A stretch of 64,000 bases of DNA from positions 1,506,501 to 1,570,500 of the forward strand of contig CP138355.1 in assembly GCA_033584155.1 (NCBI GenBank), written 5' to 3'. The position numbers and the translations under genes were made by a program. The notes under the pieces are model-generated. The model worked only from the letters and a program-made list of their open reading frames with translations, had not been told where the DNA came from and did not search any database. Shown piece by piece: positions 52,291 through 61,138 of the stretch (position 1 is its first letter; each line of letters starts with the position of its first letter). Source of the stretch: Candidatus Electrothrix scaldis. GTDB lineage: Bacteria; Desulfobacterota; Desulfobulbia; Desulfobulbales; Desulfobulbaceae.

Positions 52291-52887
52291 ATGACAGATT
52301 TCAGCCTCACCCGGCTTTTTCTCCTCCGTCATGGTCCCACCTCCGCACCACCGGGCTGCCTTGTTGGTAGCAGTGATCTTCCCCTGTCCGGCCAGGGACT
52401 TACCCGTTTACAGAATATAATGCCGCAGCTGGAGCATGTTGCTTGCTGGTATTGCAGTCCTCTACTCCGAACCCGGCAAACTCTGGAACATCTCCAGCTT
52501 TTGGGTTGTCCTATCGGGGAACCTCTTTATGAGGAACGCTTACGCGAGATGAATTTTGGACGCTGGGAGTTGCAAAGTTATGCTGATATTGCTGCCAAGG
52601 ATGAGGAGCAGATCGAAGCCTGGAATCAATATCTGGACTTTATCTTTCCCGAGGGGGAGGCAGTTTCAGCTTTTATTGCAAGAACTACGGCTATGCTGAG
52701 GCTCTTTGCAGAGTCTGAACATAATACTATCGGAGTTATGACACATGGCGGGCTTATTCGTACTATGATTTGCCTTGCTTTAGGGATTTCTCCAAAGAAC
52801 TACTTACTGTTTGATGTTCAACCAGCATCTCTTACTATCTTAGATCTTTATTCTGAGGGCGGCGTGTTGCGTGGGCTGAATCTGTGA
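52291..52887 (+). CDS. Histidine phosphatase family protein
   Basis: A 198-residue phosphatase of the phosphoglycerate mutase/CobC branch. The phospho-accepting His is in LFLLRHGPTSAPPG and the second catalytic His in GVMTHGGLIRTMICLALG. SSDLPLSGQGLTRLQ and YCSPLLRTRQTLEHL with the conserved Arg complete the set, and REMNFGRWE has the acidic donor. It resembles alpha-ribazole phosphatase of cobalamin synthesis, but no cob genes are nearby, so a general phosphatase role is equally possible. It is 81 bp upstream of the PPDK-like gene on the same strand. Confidence 0.85.
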   Translation: MTDFSLTRLFLLRHGPTSAPPGCLVGSSDLPLSGQGLTRLQNIMPQLEHVACWYCSPLLRTRQTLEHLQLLGCPIGEPLYEERLREMNFGRWELQSYADIAAKDEEQIEAWNQYLDFIFPEGEAVSAFIARTTAMLRLFAESEHNTIGVMTHGGLIRTMICLALGISPKNYLLFDVQPASLTILDLYSEGGVLRGLNL

Positions 52888-52968
52888 GTTCTTCGTTTGT
52901 CCCGTATCGTCCCAATAACCCACCTGTAAAATTCCAATAAAAAAATCCACCGTTAACGAGGTGAGCTC

Positions 52969-55900
52969 ATGACTACTCAGCAAACAGCCGGTTTCACATC
53001 CAAGGCCTGGGAGGCCAATAAAGAGGAAACTGCCAGCATAGTGGAGATCCCTGAGCATTTCAGGCAACTCCAGGAGGTCGTTGCCCGATATCAGGGCGTG
53101 GCAAAAAAACTGGAACATCTGCTCTATGAAATAAGTCATCCCTACCGTAACTGGCAGATGATTATTTTGGAACTCCGTCCCTTTGTTCTGAAAAATTTTA
53201 ATCAGTATCGCAGGCACGAACAGGGGCCAGCCTGTTTTTCCTTGTTCACTGGTATCTTTCTTGATGCTCTGACTGAGTCGAAAAAAAACGGCAAGGTCGT
53301 TTCTCTGGCTATGGAGGCTATGCTGGCCTATGCTGATAAGCTCATTGCCTCCCTGCAAAAGGATTCCCTTGCTGCGTACAAAGAGGAGCTGGATACTTTT
53401 TTTGAAAAATTATCCTCTTTGAACGAGATTGATGAGACCGTGATGATGTACATGGTGCAAGGACATCATCCCATGAAGAAGATGGCCTTGCATTTGATGA
53501 AAATAGGGAGGGACAATGAGGAAACTGTTTTCTCCTGTGCCCCTCTTGCCCGATTGATGAAAAAGATCCTCCGCTTAAACTATACCTATTGGCTGAGTGA
53601 GGAAAATCCCCAGCCCTGGTTTGAATCACAATGCGGCTCTTTTTGTAGCGGGTGGCAGGCAGGCTCTCTGTTGACAGCGATTTCTCATGATCGTTTTCAC
53701 GAGCATCTGAAGGCGCTTGATCTGATCGATATAGAAGAAGATTCTTTCCAGGCATTGAGCGAACTGCTGGAGCTGCCAGCCCATGTTGATATTGTCCGTT
53801 TGTACCGGGAGATTCCCAAACAACTGACCCCTGAAACCGATGATGAGCAAGAGGCCTCTTTTTCAGAAAACAGGAAACTCTTTTTTCTTTTTCGCATTAT
53901 GGATACTTCCGGGCTCTATCTCATCCATGAAGAGAGCCTGCGGGAGATCAATCGTTCCTTAATTCAGCTTATTCGCAATCAGAGCTTTGAGGAAATTGAG
54001 CAATTTTTTGTCACCACCTTTCATCTCCTGAAGGCCAATGTGCGCAAGTATCCTCACACTTCGCTGCAATGCATTCAGGTTATTGGCGGGGAAGTATTTC
54101 GCCGTAATAATTCGCGTCTGGTGGAAGCCTTTCTCTTTGAGACGGTTCGTTTCGGCTTTCAGTATGCCAATGTTATGGGAGTGGATGAGGACTGGCAGCC
54201 TATTACCAATCCGGCCCATTTGGCCAATATCCGGGTTTGGCTGAGCCTGATCATGCAGGAGCCAAAGTGGTGTTCCACTCTTTTTTCTGCGTTGATTATC
54301 AATATCAAACTATCCGGGACCTGTGTCAAGGACACAGATCTTTTTCAACGGGATATCACCGAGCTGCTCAATCATCCCATCAAGCCCATCTATAACCTGG
54401 CCAAGCAGTTTACCAAACTAATGCCGGTCTTCTTTAACGAGATCGGTGCAGAAGGAGAGCTGCGCGATGTCTCCACGGAACTGGATGAGATGCACAAGCG
54501 GCATGATGTCCTGATCCACTTCCTGCGCAAGCAGTCCCACGTGGAGTCTTCCAATCTGATTGTCGGTTTTATCAAGGGAATCTTCGTCTTCTGGCGGACT
54601 CTGGATAAGGAGCACCTGCGTCCTTTTCTTCCTGACGAGATCCTCAGTCAGGTGGTCACGGAAGGTCCTTTTGTCGATGAGTTGCACTCACTGACCCTGC
54701 GGATTCAGGAGGAGCGAAAAATACAGACCATAGATGAGACCCTGGGATGGACCAAAGAGCAACGGGCAGTCTGGCTGGCAGAGCAGGAGGATATTTCAGT
54801 TGGGGAGCGGAGGCGTTTCGATCTGCTGATCAGGATGTTCAAGCTGCTCCATCATAAATACAGCCTTAGTATGCAGGAGCTACGTCATCAACTGCATCAT
54901 GCGGCTCAGAGCGGCTTTCCTGAGATGGAAGGCCTCCTGGATATCCTGGAAAAAGGCGATACCTATGCCTGTCTTGATGCCCTGTTGACACAACTGGAGA
55001 ATCTCCGGGAGATTATTCTTTCTGAGGAGTGCTTTGCCCCCAAGGAAGAGATCTATTATAAGCGGCATATCGCCGTGGATATTCCCTCAGTCTATGGTCG
55101 CTATTCCGAGCGAAAATTCGACGCCCTGGGGCTGAGCTTCCGTCTGGAAAATCTGGCCAATATCTATATAGAACGCCTGACCCGTTCTATCAATCTGGGC
55201 TTTATCACTCAGGCCACCTTTATTCGGATTTCACGATGCCTGTTGCTTTTTCTCCGGGCCTTGAAGGTGGACGGTATCACCAGTCGGCGACTGGATACCT
55301 ATACCAGTCTGCTCAGTTCCTCTATTACTATGAAGCGTTTTTCCTACACCCAGCACCTGGATATTGTTCGTGGGTTGTCTGAAGGTGTCAAGGATGTGAT
55401 TTATGCCTATTACACCAATGTGCATCAGAATAATCTTTCCATGATTATTCCCCAGATAGGTCAGTGGAATCTTCTGACCAAGTACCGCTCACTTTGGGAG
55501 GATGAAGACATGCCCTCCACGATTCATCGGCTGTCCGAGTCTTTTTTTCGGGATCTTATTGCTACGACCTTTGGTTTGCAACATCTGGATAACTTTATAA
55601 CCCGTATCATCCATACCCTGGAGGCGCAGAAGGATATCCTGGATGCCAAGACTATTGATCTGCTCATGACCTACAATCCTGACAAGACTATTTCCTCTTT
55701 ATATAATGAGAATCTACGTACGCATAATTTGATTCATTTGGGAAATAAGGGGTTTAACCTGATGATATTGGCCGGGGACGGAAAACGTGTCCCTCCGGCC
55801 TTTATTATTACGACGGAGATTTTCCGCTGTTGGCGGGCAGTGCAAAGCTTTAAGCGGGCCAGGGATGAGTTCATGCAGCGGGTACGGGGTGCTATCACCA

Positions 55901-57222
55901 ACCTGGAAGATCAGACCGGGCGAGGCTTTGGTTCGCCAAGAGATCCTTTGTTGCTTTCTGTGCGTTCCGGGTCAGCCATCTCCATGCCCGGTATGATGAC
56001 GACTATCCATAACGTTGGTCTGAATGAAGACCTGTTGGAGGAACTGGTCGCCAATCATCCGGATCAGGAATATTTTCTCTGGGATAATTATCGTCGTTTT
56101 CTCCAGTCCTGGGCTATGGCGGGTGGCATGGAGCGGGAGGAATTTCAGGCCATCATGAATACCCATAAAGCGCGGCACGGAGTGCGTCTGAAACGGCAGT
56201 TCACTGCGGAGCAGATGCGCGAGCTGGCTCTGGACTACCAGGCTGCCTTGCGTCGGCGAGGGCGCAGCGCCCCGGAAGACCCTTGGCTTCAGTTGATTGG
56301 GGCTGTGGAAATGGTGCTGTCTTCCTGGAATACCAGTAAGGCCATGCAGTACCGGAGTCTGATGGATGTGTCTGATGACTGGGGAACTGCTGTGATTGTT
56401 CAGACTATGGTCTACGGTAATAGGGGAGAGCAGTCAGGTAGTGGGGTCTTGTTTACTGCCCATCCCTATCGCAAGGTGCGACGGGTGGCCCTGTGGGGTG
56501 ATTATGCCTCTAACGACCAAGGTGAGGATATTGTCTCCGGCTTGGTCAACAGCTATCCGGTTTCCGTGGAGCAGGCAGAGCTTGATGGCAGGCCGGTTGA
56601 GCATACCCTGGAGATCAAATTTCCGATTATTTATGAAGAGCTGCTCAAGATTGCCCGTGATCTGGTCTATACCAAGGAGTGGAATCCTCAGGAGATAGAA
56701 TTTACCTTTGAGGGGCCGGACGCAGAAAACCTGTATATCCTCCAGACCCGTGATATGATCACGGTGAAGAAGAAAGAGCGTTTTCATGTTTTTATCGAAT
56801 CTGAAAATCAGCAGGACAATATTCTTGGAAAAGGAATCGGCGTGAGCGGCTCTGCCTTATCTGGTCTGGCTGTTTTTACCGAAGAGAATATTCACCAGCT
56901 CCGGCAGGAGCAACCAGGGATACCCCTGATTTTGATCCGGCAGGATACCGTTCCAGAGGATATCCGGGAAATTTCTATGGCCGATGGCCTGCTCACTGCT
57001 CGCGGGGGGCAGACATCCCACGCCTCTGTGGTAGCTACTCGCCTGGAGAAAACCTGTGTGGTGGGCTGCCGAGATCTACAGGTTTTTGAGAGCGGAGAGT
57101 ATGCTGTAGGGAATGGTGTGCGAATCAGTTTTGGTGATTCTATTTCGATAGATGGCCGTAATGGTTTGTTTCTTCAAGGCGTCCATGAGTCCCGTGAAGA
57201 GGTGCATATTCTGCCCTTGTAG
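52969..57222 (+). CDS. PPDK-like protein: ATP-binding and phospho-His domains with a long N-terminal extension
   Basis: 1417 residues. The first 900 or so are mostly helical and have no motif I recognise. Residues ~940-1270 are the PEP-synthase/PPDK ATP-grasp domain (HLGNKGFNLMILAGDGKRVP, LLLSVRSGSAISMPGMMTTI, SGSGVLFTAHPY). Residues ~1285-1400 are the mobile phosphohistidine domain with the catalytic His in TARGGQTSHASVVATRLEK. The C-terminal PEP/pyruvate TIM barrel of PPDK and PEP synthase is absent, as the protein ends 35 residues later. It therefore cannot complete the classical reaction alone; it may phosphorylate another acceptor, as in rifampicin phosphotransferase-type proteins, or work with a separate subunit. 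Confidence 0.85.
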   Translation: MTTQQTAGFTSKAWEANKEETASIVEIPEHFRQLQEVVARYQGVAKKLEHLLYEISHPYRNWQMIILELRPFVLKNFNQYRRHEQGPACFSLFTGIFLDALTESKKNGKVVSLAMEAMLAYADKLIASLQKDSLAAYKEELDTFFEKLSSLNEIDETVMMYMVQGHHPMKKMALHLMKIGRDNEETVFSCAPLARLMKKILRLNYTYWLSEENPQPWFESQCGSFCSGWQAGSLLTAISHDRFHEHLKALDLIDIEEDSFQALSELLELPAHVDIVRLYREIPKQLTPETDDEQEASFSENRKLFFLFRIMDTSGLYLIHEESLREINRSLIQLIRNQSFEEIEQFFVTTFHLLKANVRKYPHTSLQCIQVIGGEVFRRNNSRLVEAFLFETVRFGFQYANVMGVDEDWQPITNPAHLANIRVWLSLIMQEPKWCSTLFSALIINIKLSGTCVKDTDLFQRDITELLNHPIKPIYNLAKQFTKLMPVFFNEIGAEGELRDVSTELDEMHKRHDVLIHFLRKQSHVESSNLIVGFIKGIFVFWRTLDKEHLRPFLPDEILSQVVTEGPFVDELHSLTLRIQEERKIQTIDETLGWTKEQRAVWLAEQEDISVGERRRFDLLIRMFKLLHHKYSLSMQELRHQLHHAAQSGFPEMEGLLDILEKGDTYACLDALLTQLENLREIILSEECFAPKEEIYYKRHIAVDIPSVYGRYSERKFDALGLSFRLENLANIYIERLTRSINLGFITQATFIRISRCLLLFLRALKVDGITSRRLDTYTSLLSSSITMKRFSYTQHLDIVRGLSEGVKDVIYAYYTNVHQNNLSMIIPQIGQWNLLTKYRSLWEDEDMPSTIHRLSESFFRDLIATTFGLQHLDNFITRIIHTLEAQKDILDAKTIDLLMTYNPDKTISSLYNENLRTHNLIHLGNKGFNLMILAGDGKRVPPAFIITTEIFRCWRAVQSFKRARDEFMQRVRGAITNLEDQTGRGFGSPRDPLLLSVRSGSAISMPGMMTTIHNVGLNEDLLEELVANHPDQEYFLWDNYRRFLQSWAMAGGMEREEFQAIMNTHKARHGVRLKRQFTAEQMRELALDYQAALRRRGRSAPEDPWLQLIGAVEMVLSSWNTSKAMQYRSLMDVSDDWGTAVIVQTMVYGNRGEQSGSGVLFTAHPYRKVRRVALWGDYASNDQGEDIVSGLVNSYPVSVEQAELDGRPVEHTLEIKFPIIYEELLKIARDLVYTKEWNPQEIEFTFEGPDAENLYILQTRDMITVKKKERFHVFIESENQQDNILGKGIGVSGSALSGLAVFTEENIHQLRQEQPGIPLILIRQDTVPEDIREISMADGLLTARGGQTSHASVVATRLEKTCVVGCRDLQVFESGEYAVGNGVRISFGDSISIDGRNGLFLQGVHESREEVHILPL

Positions 57223-57359
57223 GGAGAAAAGTAAGTGTGCTATCCTTGTTCTTTTTTCTGTAATACTTTGTGGTATAGAAGGCGACGTTTCTCTTGTTTT
57301 GCTGTTATAATATGGTGTTATCTTTAGTAGACTGCATAACGTTTTTTGTGAAAAAGTCC

Positions 57360-57389
57360 TTGTACCTTTTTTTCGCATTGACCTATAAT
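57360..57389 (+). promoter_or_regulatory. Candidate promoter for the cytochrome gene
   Basis: TTGTAC (57360-57365), an 18-bp spacer and perfect TATAAT (57384-57389), 75 bp before the cytochrome ATG. Confidence 0.5.
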
Positions 57390-57396
57390 AGGTGTT

Positions 57397-57436
57397 AATA
57401 ACAAAGGATGTTTGTGAATAACAATGGGTGCTTGTT
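57397..57436. repeat. Tandem 20-bp direct repeat in the cytochrome leader
   Basis: AATAACAAAGGATGTTTGTG (57397-57416) and AATAACAATGGGTGCTTGTT (57417-57436) match at 16 of 20 positions. They lie just downstream of the predicted -10 box, so they could be an operator or a leader-RNA element. Confidence 0.55.
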
Positions 57437-57463
57437 AAACCTTAATGAACAAAAGGAGGAATA

Positions 57464-59029
57464 ATGAAACGCAAATACATTGGCTTGGTAATGGGTTTGA
57501 TAGCCAGTCTACTTGTGACGGCGACCTCAAGCTTTGCAGAAGAACAGCCTGAGTTGCTTTCTTTCAAACCATCAAATTTGCAATGGGAAAAAACCAAGGC
57601 TGACTTTGTTGCGCCGGAAATTTCAACCTGTGCCGGATGTCATCCGAGACAGTATGAAGAGTGGCGTGGCTCAATGCATTTTCAGTCATTCCAGGATCCG
57701 GTCTATCTTGGAGAGCTGAACCTAGCCATTAAGGCTGTAGGTAAATCGGTTTCCAAGCAGTGTGAGGGCTGTCATACTCCGGCTGCCTTTGTCATGGGAG
57801 AAACAGCAGAACTGGATTTTGATAATCTGAGCCCCTTGGCTAAGGCTGGTGTGTCCTGTGATGTTTGTCACTCTATTAAGCGATTTACCCACTGGGAAAC
57901 CCCGTCTCATGAGCCGGAGAACGGATCTTATGTCCTTTCCCCGGGGAGAAATGATGACAGTGATCCGAAAGGATTTGTTCGCACAAAATACGGTCCTTTC
58001 CCAAATTACGAGGGCTGTGGTGGTGGTTTCCACGAATGTGTTGAATCACCTAAGCATCTGACCGCAGAGCTCTGTGCCGGTTGTCATCATGTATATCATT
58101 ATGATAAACACTTTCCCTATGAGTTCACCTATGGTGAGTGGAAGAAGAGTTTGTATGCTTTGAATGGTATCCAGTGTCAGGATTGTCATATGGTGGATAT
58201 CGACACCTTCAAGCGTTCTGCTGATGAGTACATTAAGCCGAAACGGAGTGAGTATCACCATTATTTCAATGGTGCTAACTTCCTGATGTACTTCCTTGGT
58301 AAACTCAGAGCTGAGAAAGAGGGTGATACCAAGCTTGCTGAAAATTTTCAACATAAGTACGAGATGGCTGTACAGCGTCTCCAGGCTGCAGCTGAGATTG
58401 AGATTGATCCTATATACAATGAAGAAGGTAATCTGTATAAAATCAGAGTTCGGGTACATAACCGACGTGCAGGTCATAACCTGCCGACTTCTCTGACCGC
58501 TGTTCGTGAAATGTGGCTCGAAGTCAAGATTACCGACAAGAAGACCGGTAAGGTGTTGATTCAGAGCGGTTATGTAGATGAGAAGGGTGAGCTGGCCGGT
58601 GATACCCACATCTTTAACACCAAGGGAACAGATGAGCATGAGATCTTCCAGATTGATCCTTGGAAAGTTGTATCTAATGCCGAGGTCGGTCTTATTCCAC
58701 CGAAGGGATACCGCGATATCGTGTACACCATTCTTTATCCGCCGGGAGAAGGACATGAATTGGATGTCCATGCGAAACTGCGTTTCCGTCAGGCCAGCCA
58801 GAAGGTTGCTGAAAAACTGCTGACCAGCCTGCCTAAAGGGGTAGATCTGAACAAATGGTATGGTTTGACCGAGATTCCGGCAGTGCCGATTGTTGATATG
58901 ACCGAGACCAATGTATCAATGATGACCACTGGCAAGCCGAGCAAGGAGCCGAATCTTATCGACAAGCTGACTACCGGTTGGTCACATGTACCGAAATCTT
59001 CTGCTGCAAAAGAAGAAGAAAAAAAGTAA
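57464..59029 (+). CDS. Periplasmic five-heme cytochrome c
   Basis: 521 residues with a signal peptide (cleaved near SFA-EEQ, residue 25) and five CxxCH heme sites: CAGCH 56-60, CEGCH 100-104, CDVCH 132-136, CAGCH 204-208 and CQDCH 238-242. The arrangement of an early heme followed by QYEEWRGSMH resembles the cytochrome c-552/554 (multiheme, nitrite or hydroxylamine-linked) superfamily. The C-terminal half (from about 310) has no heme and looks like a beta-rich domain (NLYKIRVRVHNRRAGHNLPT). It ends in a Lys/Glu tail. It should carry electrons in the periplasm; the partner is unknown. AAGGAGG ribosome-binding site, own promoter and a strong terminator suggest high, independent expression. Confidence 0.9.
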   Translation: MKRKYIGLVMGLIASLLVTATSSFAEEQPELLSFKPSNLQWEKTKADFVAPEISTCAGCHPRQYEEWRGSMHFQSFQDPVYLGELNLAIKAVGKSVSKQCEGCHTPAAFVMGETAELDFDNLSPLAKAGVSCDVCHSIKRFTHWETPSHEPENGSYVLSPGRNDDSDPKGFVRTKYGPFPNYEGCGGGFHECVESPKHLTAELCAGCHHVYHYDKHFPYEFTYGEWKKSLYALNGIQCQDCHMVDIDTFKRSADEYIKPKRSEYHHYFNGANFLMYFLGKLRAEKEGDTKLAENFQHKYEMAVQRLQAAAEIEIDPIYNEEGNLYKIRVRVHNRRAGHNLPTSLTAVREMWLEVKITDKKTGKVLIQSGYVDEKGELAGDTHIFNTKGTDEHEIFQIDPWKVVSNAEVGLIPPKGYRDIVYTILYPPGEGHELDVHAKLRFRQASQKVAEKLLTSLPKGVDLNKWYGLTEIPAVPIVDMTETNVSMMTTGKPSKEPNLIDKLTTGWSHVPKSSAAKEEEKK

Positions 59030-59094
59030 GTCGATCAAGCCCGTGATTGTCTTGTGAGTGATTAGAACTCCAAGTATAAGCACAAACACCTTTC

Positions 59095-59132
59095 ATCCGG
59101 CATTTTTCTCTGAGAAATGCCGGATTTTTTTT
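59095..59132 (+). terminator. Strong terminator after the cytochrome gene
   Basis: ATCCGGCATTT (59095-59105) pairs perfectly with AAATGCCGGAT (59114-59124), followed by a run of eight or nine T. Confidence 0.9.
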
Positions 59133-59230
59133 GCTTTTTTAGTAGGATCTGCTAGAAGTATTCTTGCTGACTGCAAAAACTTAATAAAACGAGAATAGGT
59201 TTTGGTTACTTTGAAATAAGGAGGCGAATG

Positions 59231-59578
59231 ATGAAAAAAACAATGATTTTTGCTTTTCAGGGGAATCCCCTGTGCTTCATTCATGTTTTGCTGAATGCCT
59301 TGAATATGGCGGAGCAGGGCATGGAGGGGAAGATTATTTTGGAAGGGGAGTCTGTGAAACTGGTACCGGAAATGGCAAAGTCAGATCATTTTCTTAATAA
59401 GATGTATATCAAGGCCAAGGAAGAAGAGGTTATTTTTGGGGCTTGTCGGGTTTGTTCCAGTAAGCTGGGAGTTTTGGAGGCCGTGATAGCAGAGAATATT
59501 CCTCTGGTTGGCGGGATGTCCGGTCATCCGCCCATGTCGGAATATATAAAGCAGGGATATACGATTATTACGCTTTAA
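59231..59578 (+). CDS. DsrE-family small protein
   Basis: About 115 residues of DsrE/DsrF fold, a family used in sulfur transfer. The start with AAGGAGG at 59218-59224 fits the ATG at 59231 (MKKTMIFAFQG) better than the one 3 bp upstream. The conserved region is EVIFGACRVCSSKLGV with two Cys (Cys-Arg-Val-Cys) where DsrE-like sulfur carriers hold their catalytic Cys, and the C-terminus has VGGMSGHPPMSEYIKQGY. It is alone, not in a dsrEFH operon. A sulfur-relay or redox role is inferred from the fold. Confidence 0.82.
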   Translation: MKKTMIFAFQGNPLCFIHVLLNALNMAEQGMEGKIILEGESVKLVPEMAKSDHFLNKMYIKAKEEEVIFGACRVCSSKLGVLEAVIAENIPLVGGMSGHPPMSEYIKQGYTIITL

Positions 59579-59653
59579 GCGTTATCCTGGATTATGTCCA
59601 GTTATCATTATGTTTGTTGTTATACTGCCACTGGGATAAAATACGTTTTCTGC

Positions 59654-59770
59654 CCCGGCCTTGAAAGACCGGGCTATTTTCGGCAGTCCCTCCGGGACGA
59701 TGTTTTTTTCAGCCCCAGAGGGGCGACAGAAAATAGCCCACTGCTTTAACGGTGGACATAGGGATAGAAA
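59654..59770. repeat. Dispersed palindromic intergenic repeat, copy 2
   Basis: Inverted relative to copy 1 near 25.1 kb: bases 59654-59699 are the exact reverse complement of 25101-25146. Inner arms GGGCTATTTT and AAAATAGCCC flank GC-rich sub-hairpins. It lies between the DsrE gene and the yqiJ 3' end, possibly also serving as a terminator hairpin. Confidence 0.85.
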
Positions 59771-59803
59771 AATCTCAAGCCCTTTCGGTGCTGAGTAGAG
59801 ATG

Positions 59804-60451
59804 TCAGGGGGCTGTTTTTTCTGGAATGGCTTGAAAAAAAGCCCCCTTTTTTACTGAGAGGATAACGGTCTGTCCCGCTCTGAGTTGCTCTTCTGCATGC
59901 TCAGGTTCTACCATAATATAATGGGTATATTGGTGTTCATCTTGGACTTTTGCCTGAACCGGTTTTCCTTGTCTTGCTGTGCCCGCAAGAATGACCGCTG
60001 TCCTGCCGATCAGGCTGTCTTCCGAAACCGCCGAGGTTTCATCTTTGGGTATATAGGTATGAAGTAGTCCTCCAATCACCCGGGTAAAAGGTAGCGCGCA
60101 GAAACCTGCTGGAATGAGTGCTATGAATGGAGGGAGGAGATTGCCTGTCATTTTTTGGATCAGCGCCTGAAGAAAGAGCCCGGAAAGTCCAAAGGTTGTC
60201 AGGGCAACAAGGAGGAGCATGAGGAGGGGAACTTTTCCAACACGGAGCCAGCTAAGGAACTGGCTGAATGCAGACGGGGAGCTATCCGGGAGTTCGATGT
60301 CTACATCCACATCAGGGAACAGGGAGTCAATAAGCTCTGAAATCCCTGCGCCAAGACTGAGAGAGAGGACCTCCAGGAGAACAAAGGATATCATCACTGC
60401 CAAGGCACCGGAAAAGGGCAGATTGGCAGGTTCCATCAGAAAGCTGAGCAT
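59804..60451 (-). CDS. YqiJ-like OB-fold membrane protein
   Basis: 215 residues: two or three hydrophobic spans (GALAVMISFVLLEVLSLSLG, VPLLMLLLVALTTFGLSGLF, LPPFIALIPAGFCALPF) followed by a C-terminal OB-fold-like domain (SLIGRTAVILAGTARQGKPV, then AKVQDEHQYTHYIMVEP). This layout matches YqiJ, which is normally paired with a flotillin (YqiK); no flotillin gene is adjacent here. It is the last gene of the pfk-endonuclease-yqiJ operon, 12 bp after the endonuclease stop. Confidence 0.7.
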   Translation of the reverse strand: MLSFLMEPANLPFSGALAVMISFVLLEVLSLSLGAGISELIDSLFPDVDVDIELPDSSPSAFSQFLSWLRVGKVPLLMLLLVALTTFGLSGLFLQALIQKMTGNLLPPFIALIPAGFCALPFTRVIGGLLHTYIPKDETSAVSEDSLIGRTAVILAGTARQGKPVQAKVQDEHQYTHYIMVEPEHAEEQLRAGQTVILSVKKGAFFQAIPEKTAP

Positions 60452-60463
60452 ATACTCTCTCCA

Positions 60464-61135
60464 TTAGGCCGTCAGTTGATATTCCTGAACACCGCCGACC
60501 CCGGAAAGTGGGCATTCTCCGCATTGCGGTTTTGATTTTTTGCAGAACTGTTTTCCCACCTGTACCAGCAACGCATGGTATTCATTAAAAAGCGCTACAT
60601 CTTCCCGCAGATTATCCATGAACAGTTCCTGGATTTGGAAGTAATCATAATCCTCTGAAATGAGTTCATGCCGAGTCAGGATGCGGTGGGTGTAGGCGTC
60701 CACCACAAAAATAGGCTGGCCAGCAGCGTACAGCACCATAGAGTCGGCGGTCTCCGGTCCGATTCCTTTGACAGAAAGCAGTTGTTCCCGGAGAACAGAA
60801 GCAGGCTGTTGGAGTAGATACTCCAGATCATTATCCCAATGTTCTGCGATCATGGCAAAGAGGTTCTGTAGCCGCCCGGCCTTGATATTATAATAGCCTG
60901 CCGGGCGGATATACTCGGCCAGCTCTTCTTTGCTCAAGGCAGCCATTGCTGATAAGGAAAGCACACCAGTCTCCTTTAAATTGGCAATAGCCTTTTCTAC
61001 GTTTTGCCAATTGGTGTTCTGGGTAAGAATCGCGCCCACCATTACCTCGAATGGAGTATCGCCGGGCCACCAATGCTGGTGGCCAAAACGTTCCAGCAGA
61101 CGACGGTAGATTTCCTCCAGCTCCTCGGATATCAT
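60464..61135 (-). CDS. Endonuclease III-like HhH-GPD DNA glycosylase
   Basis: A 223-residue HhH-GPD base-excision-repair glycosylase. The HhH motif is LLSVKGIGPETADSMVLYA, where the catalytic Lys of Nth is replaced, and the catalytic Asp is in IFVVDAYTHRIL. It thus looks monofunctional. The iron-sulfur loop reads CKKSKPQCGECPL: three of the four usual Cys (C-x6-C-x2-C) are present and the fourth is missing. It belongs to the broader group annotated endonuclease III-related or MagIII-like. It lies 3 bp after the pfk stop. Confidence 0.85.
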   Translation of the reverse strand: MISEELEEIYRRLLERFGHQHWWPGDTPFEVMVGAILTQNTNWQNVEKAIANLKETGVLSLSAMAALSKEELAEYIRPAGYYNIKAGRLQNLFAMIAEHWDNDLEYLLQQPASVLREQLLSVKGIGPETADSMVLYAAGQPIFVVDAYTHRILTRHELISEDYDYFQIQELFMDNLREDVALFNEYHALLVQVGKQFCKKSKPQCGECPLSGVGGVQEYQLTA

Positions 61136-61138
61136 GGA

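Noticed and set aside
52291-52887. Firm assignment as alpha-ribazole phosphatase (cobC)
   Set aside because: Motifs fit the whole histidine phosphatase branch and no cobalamin genes are nearby.
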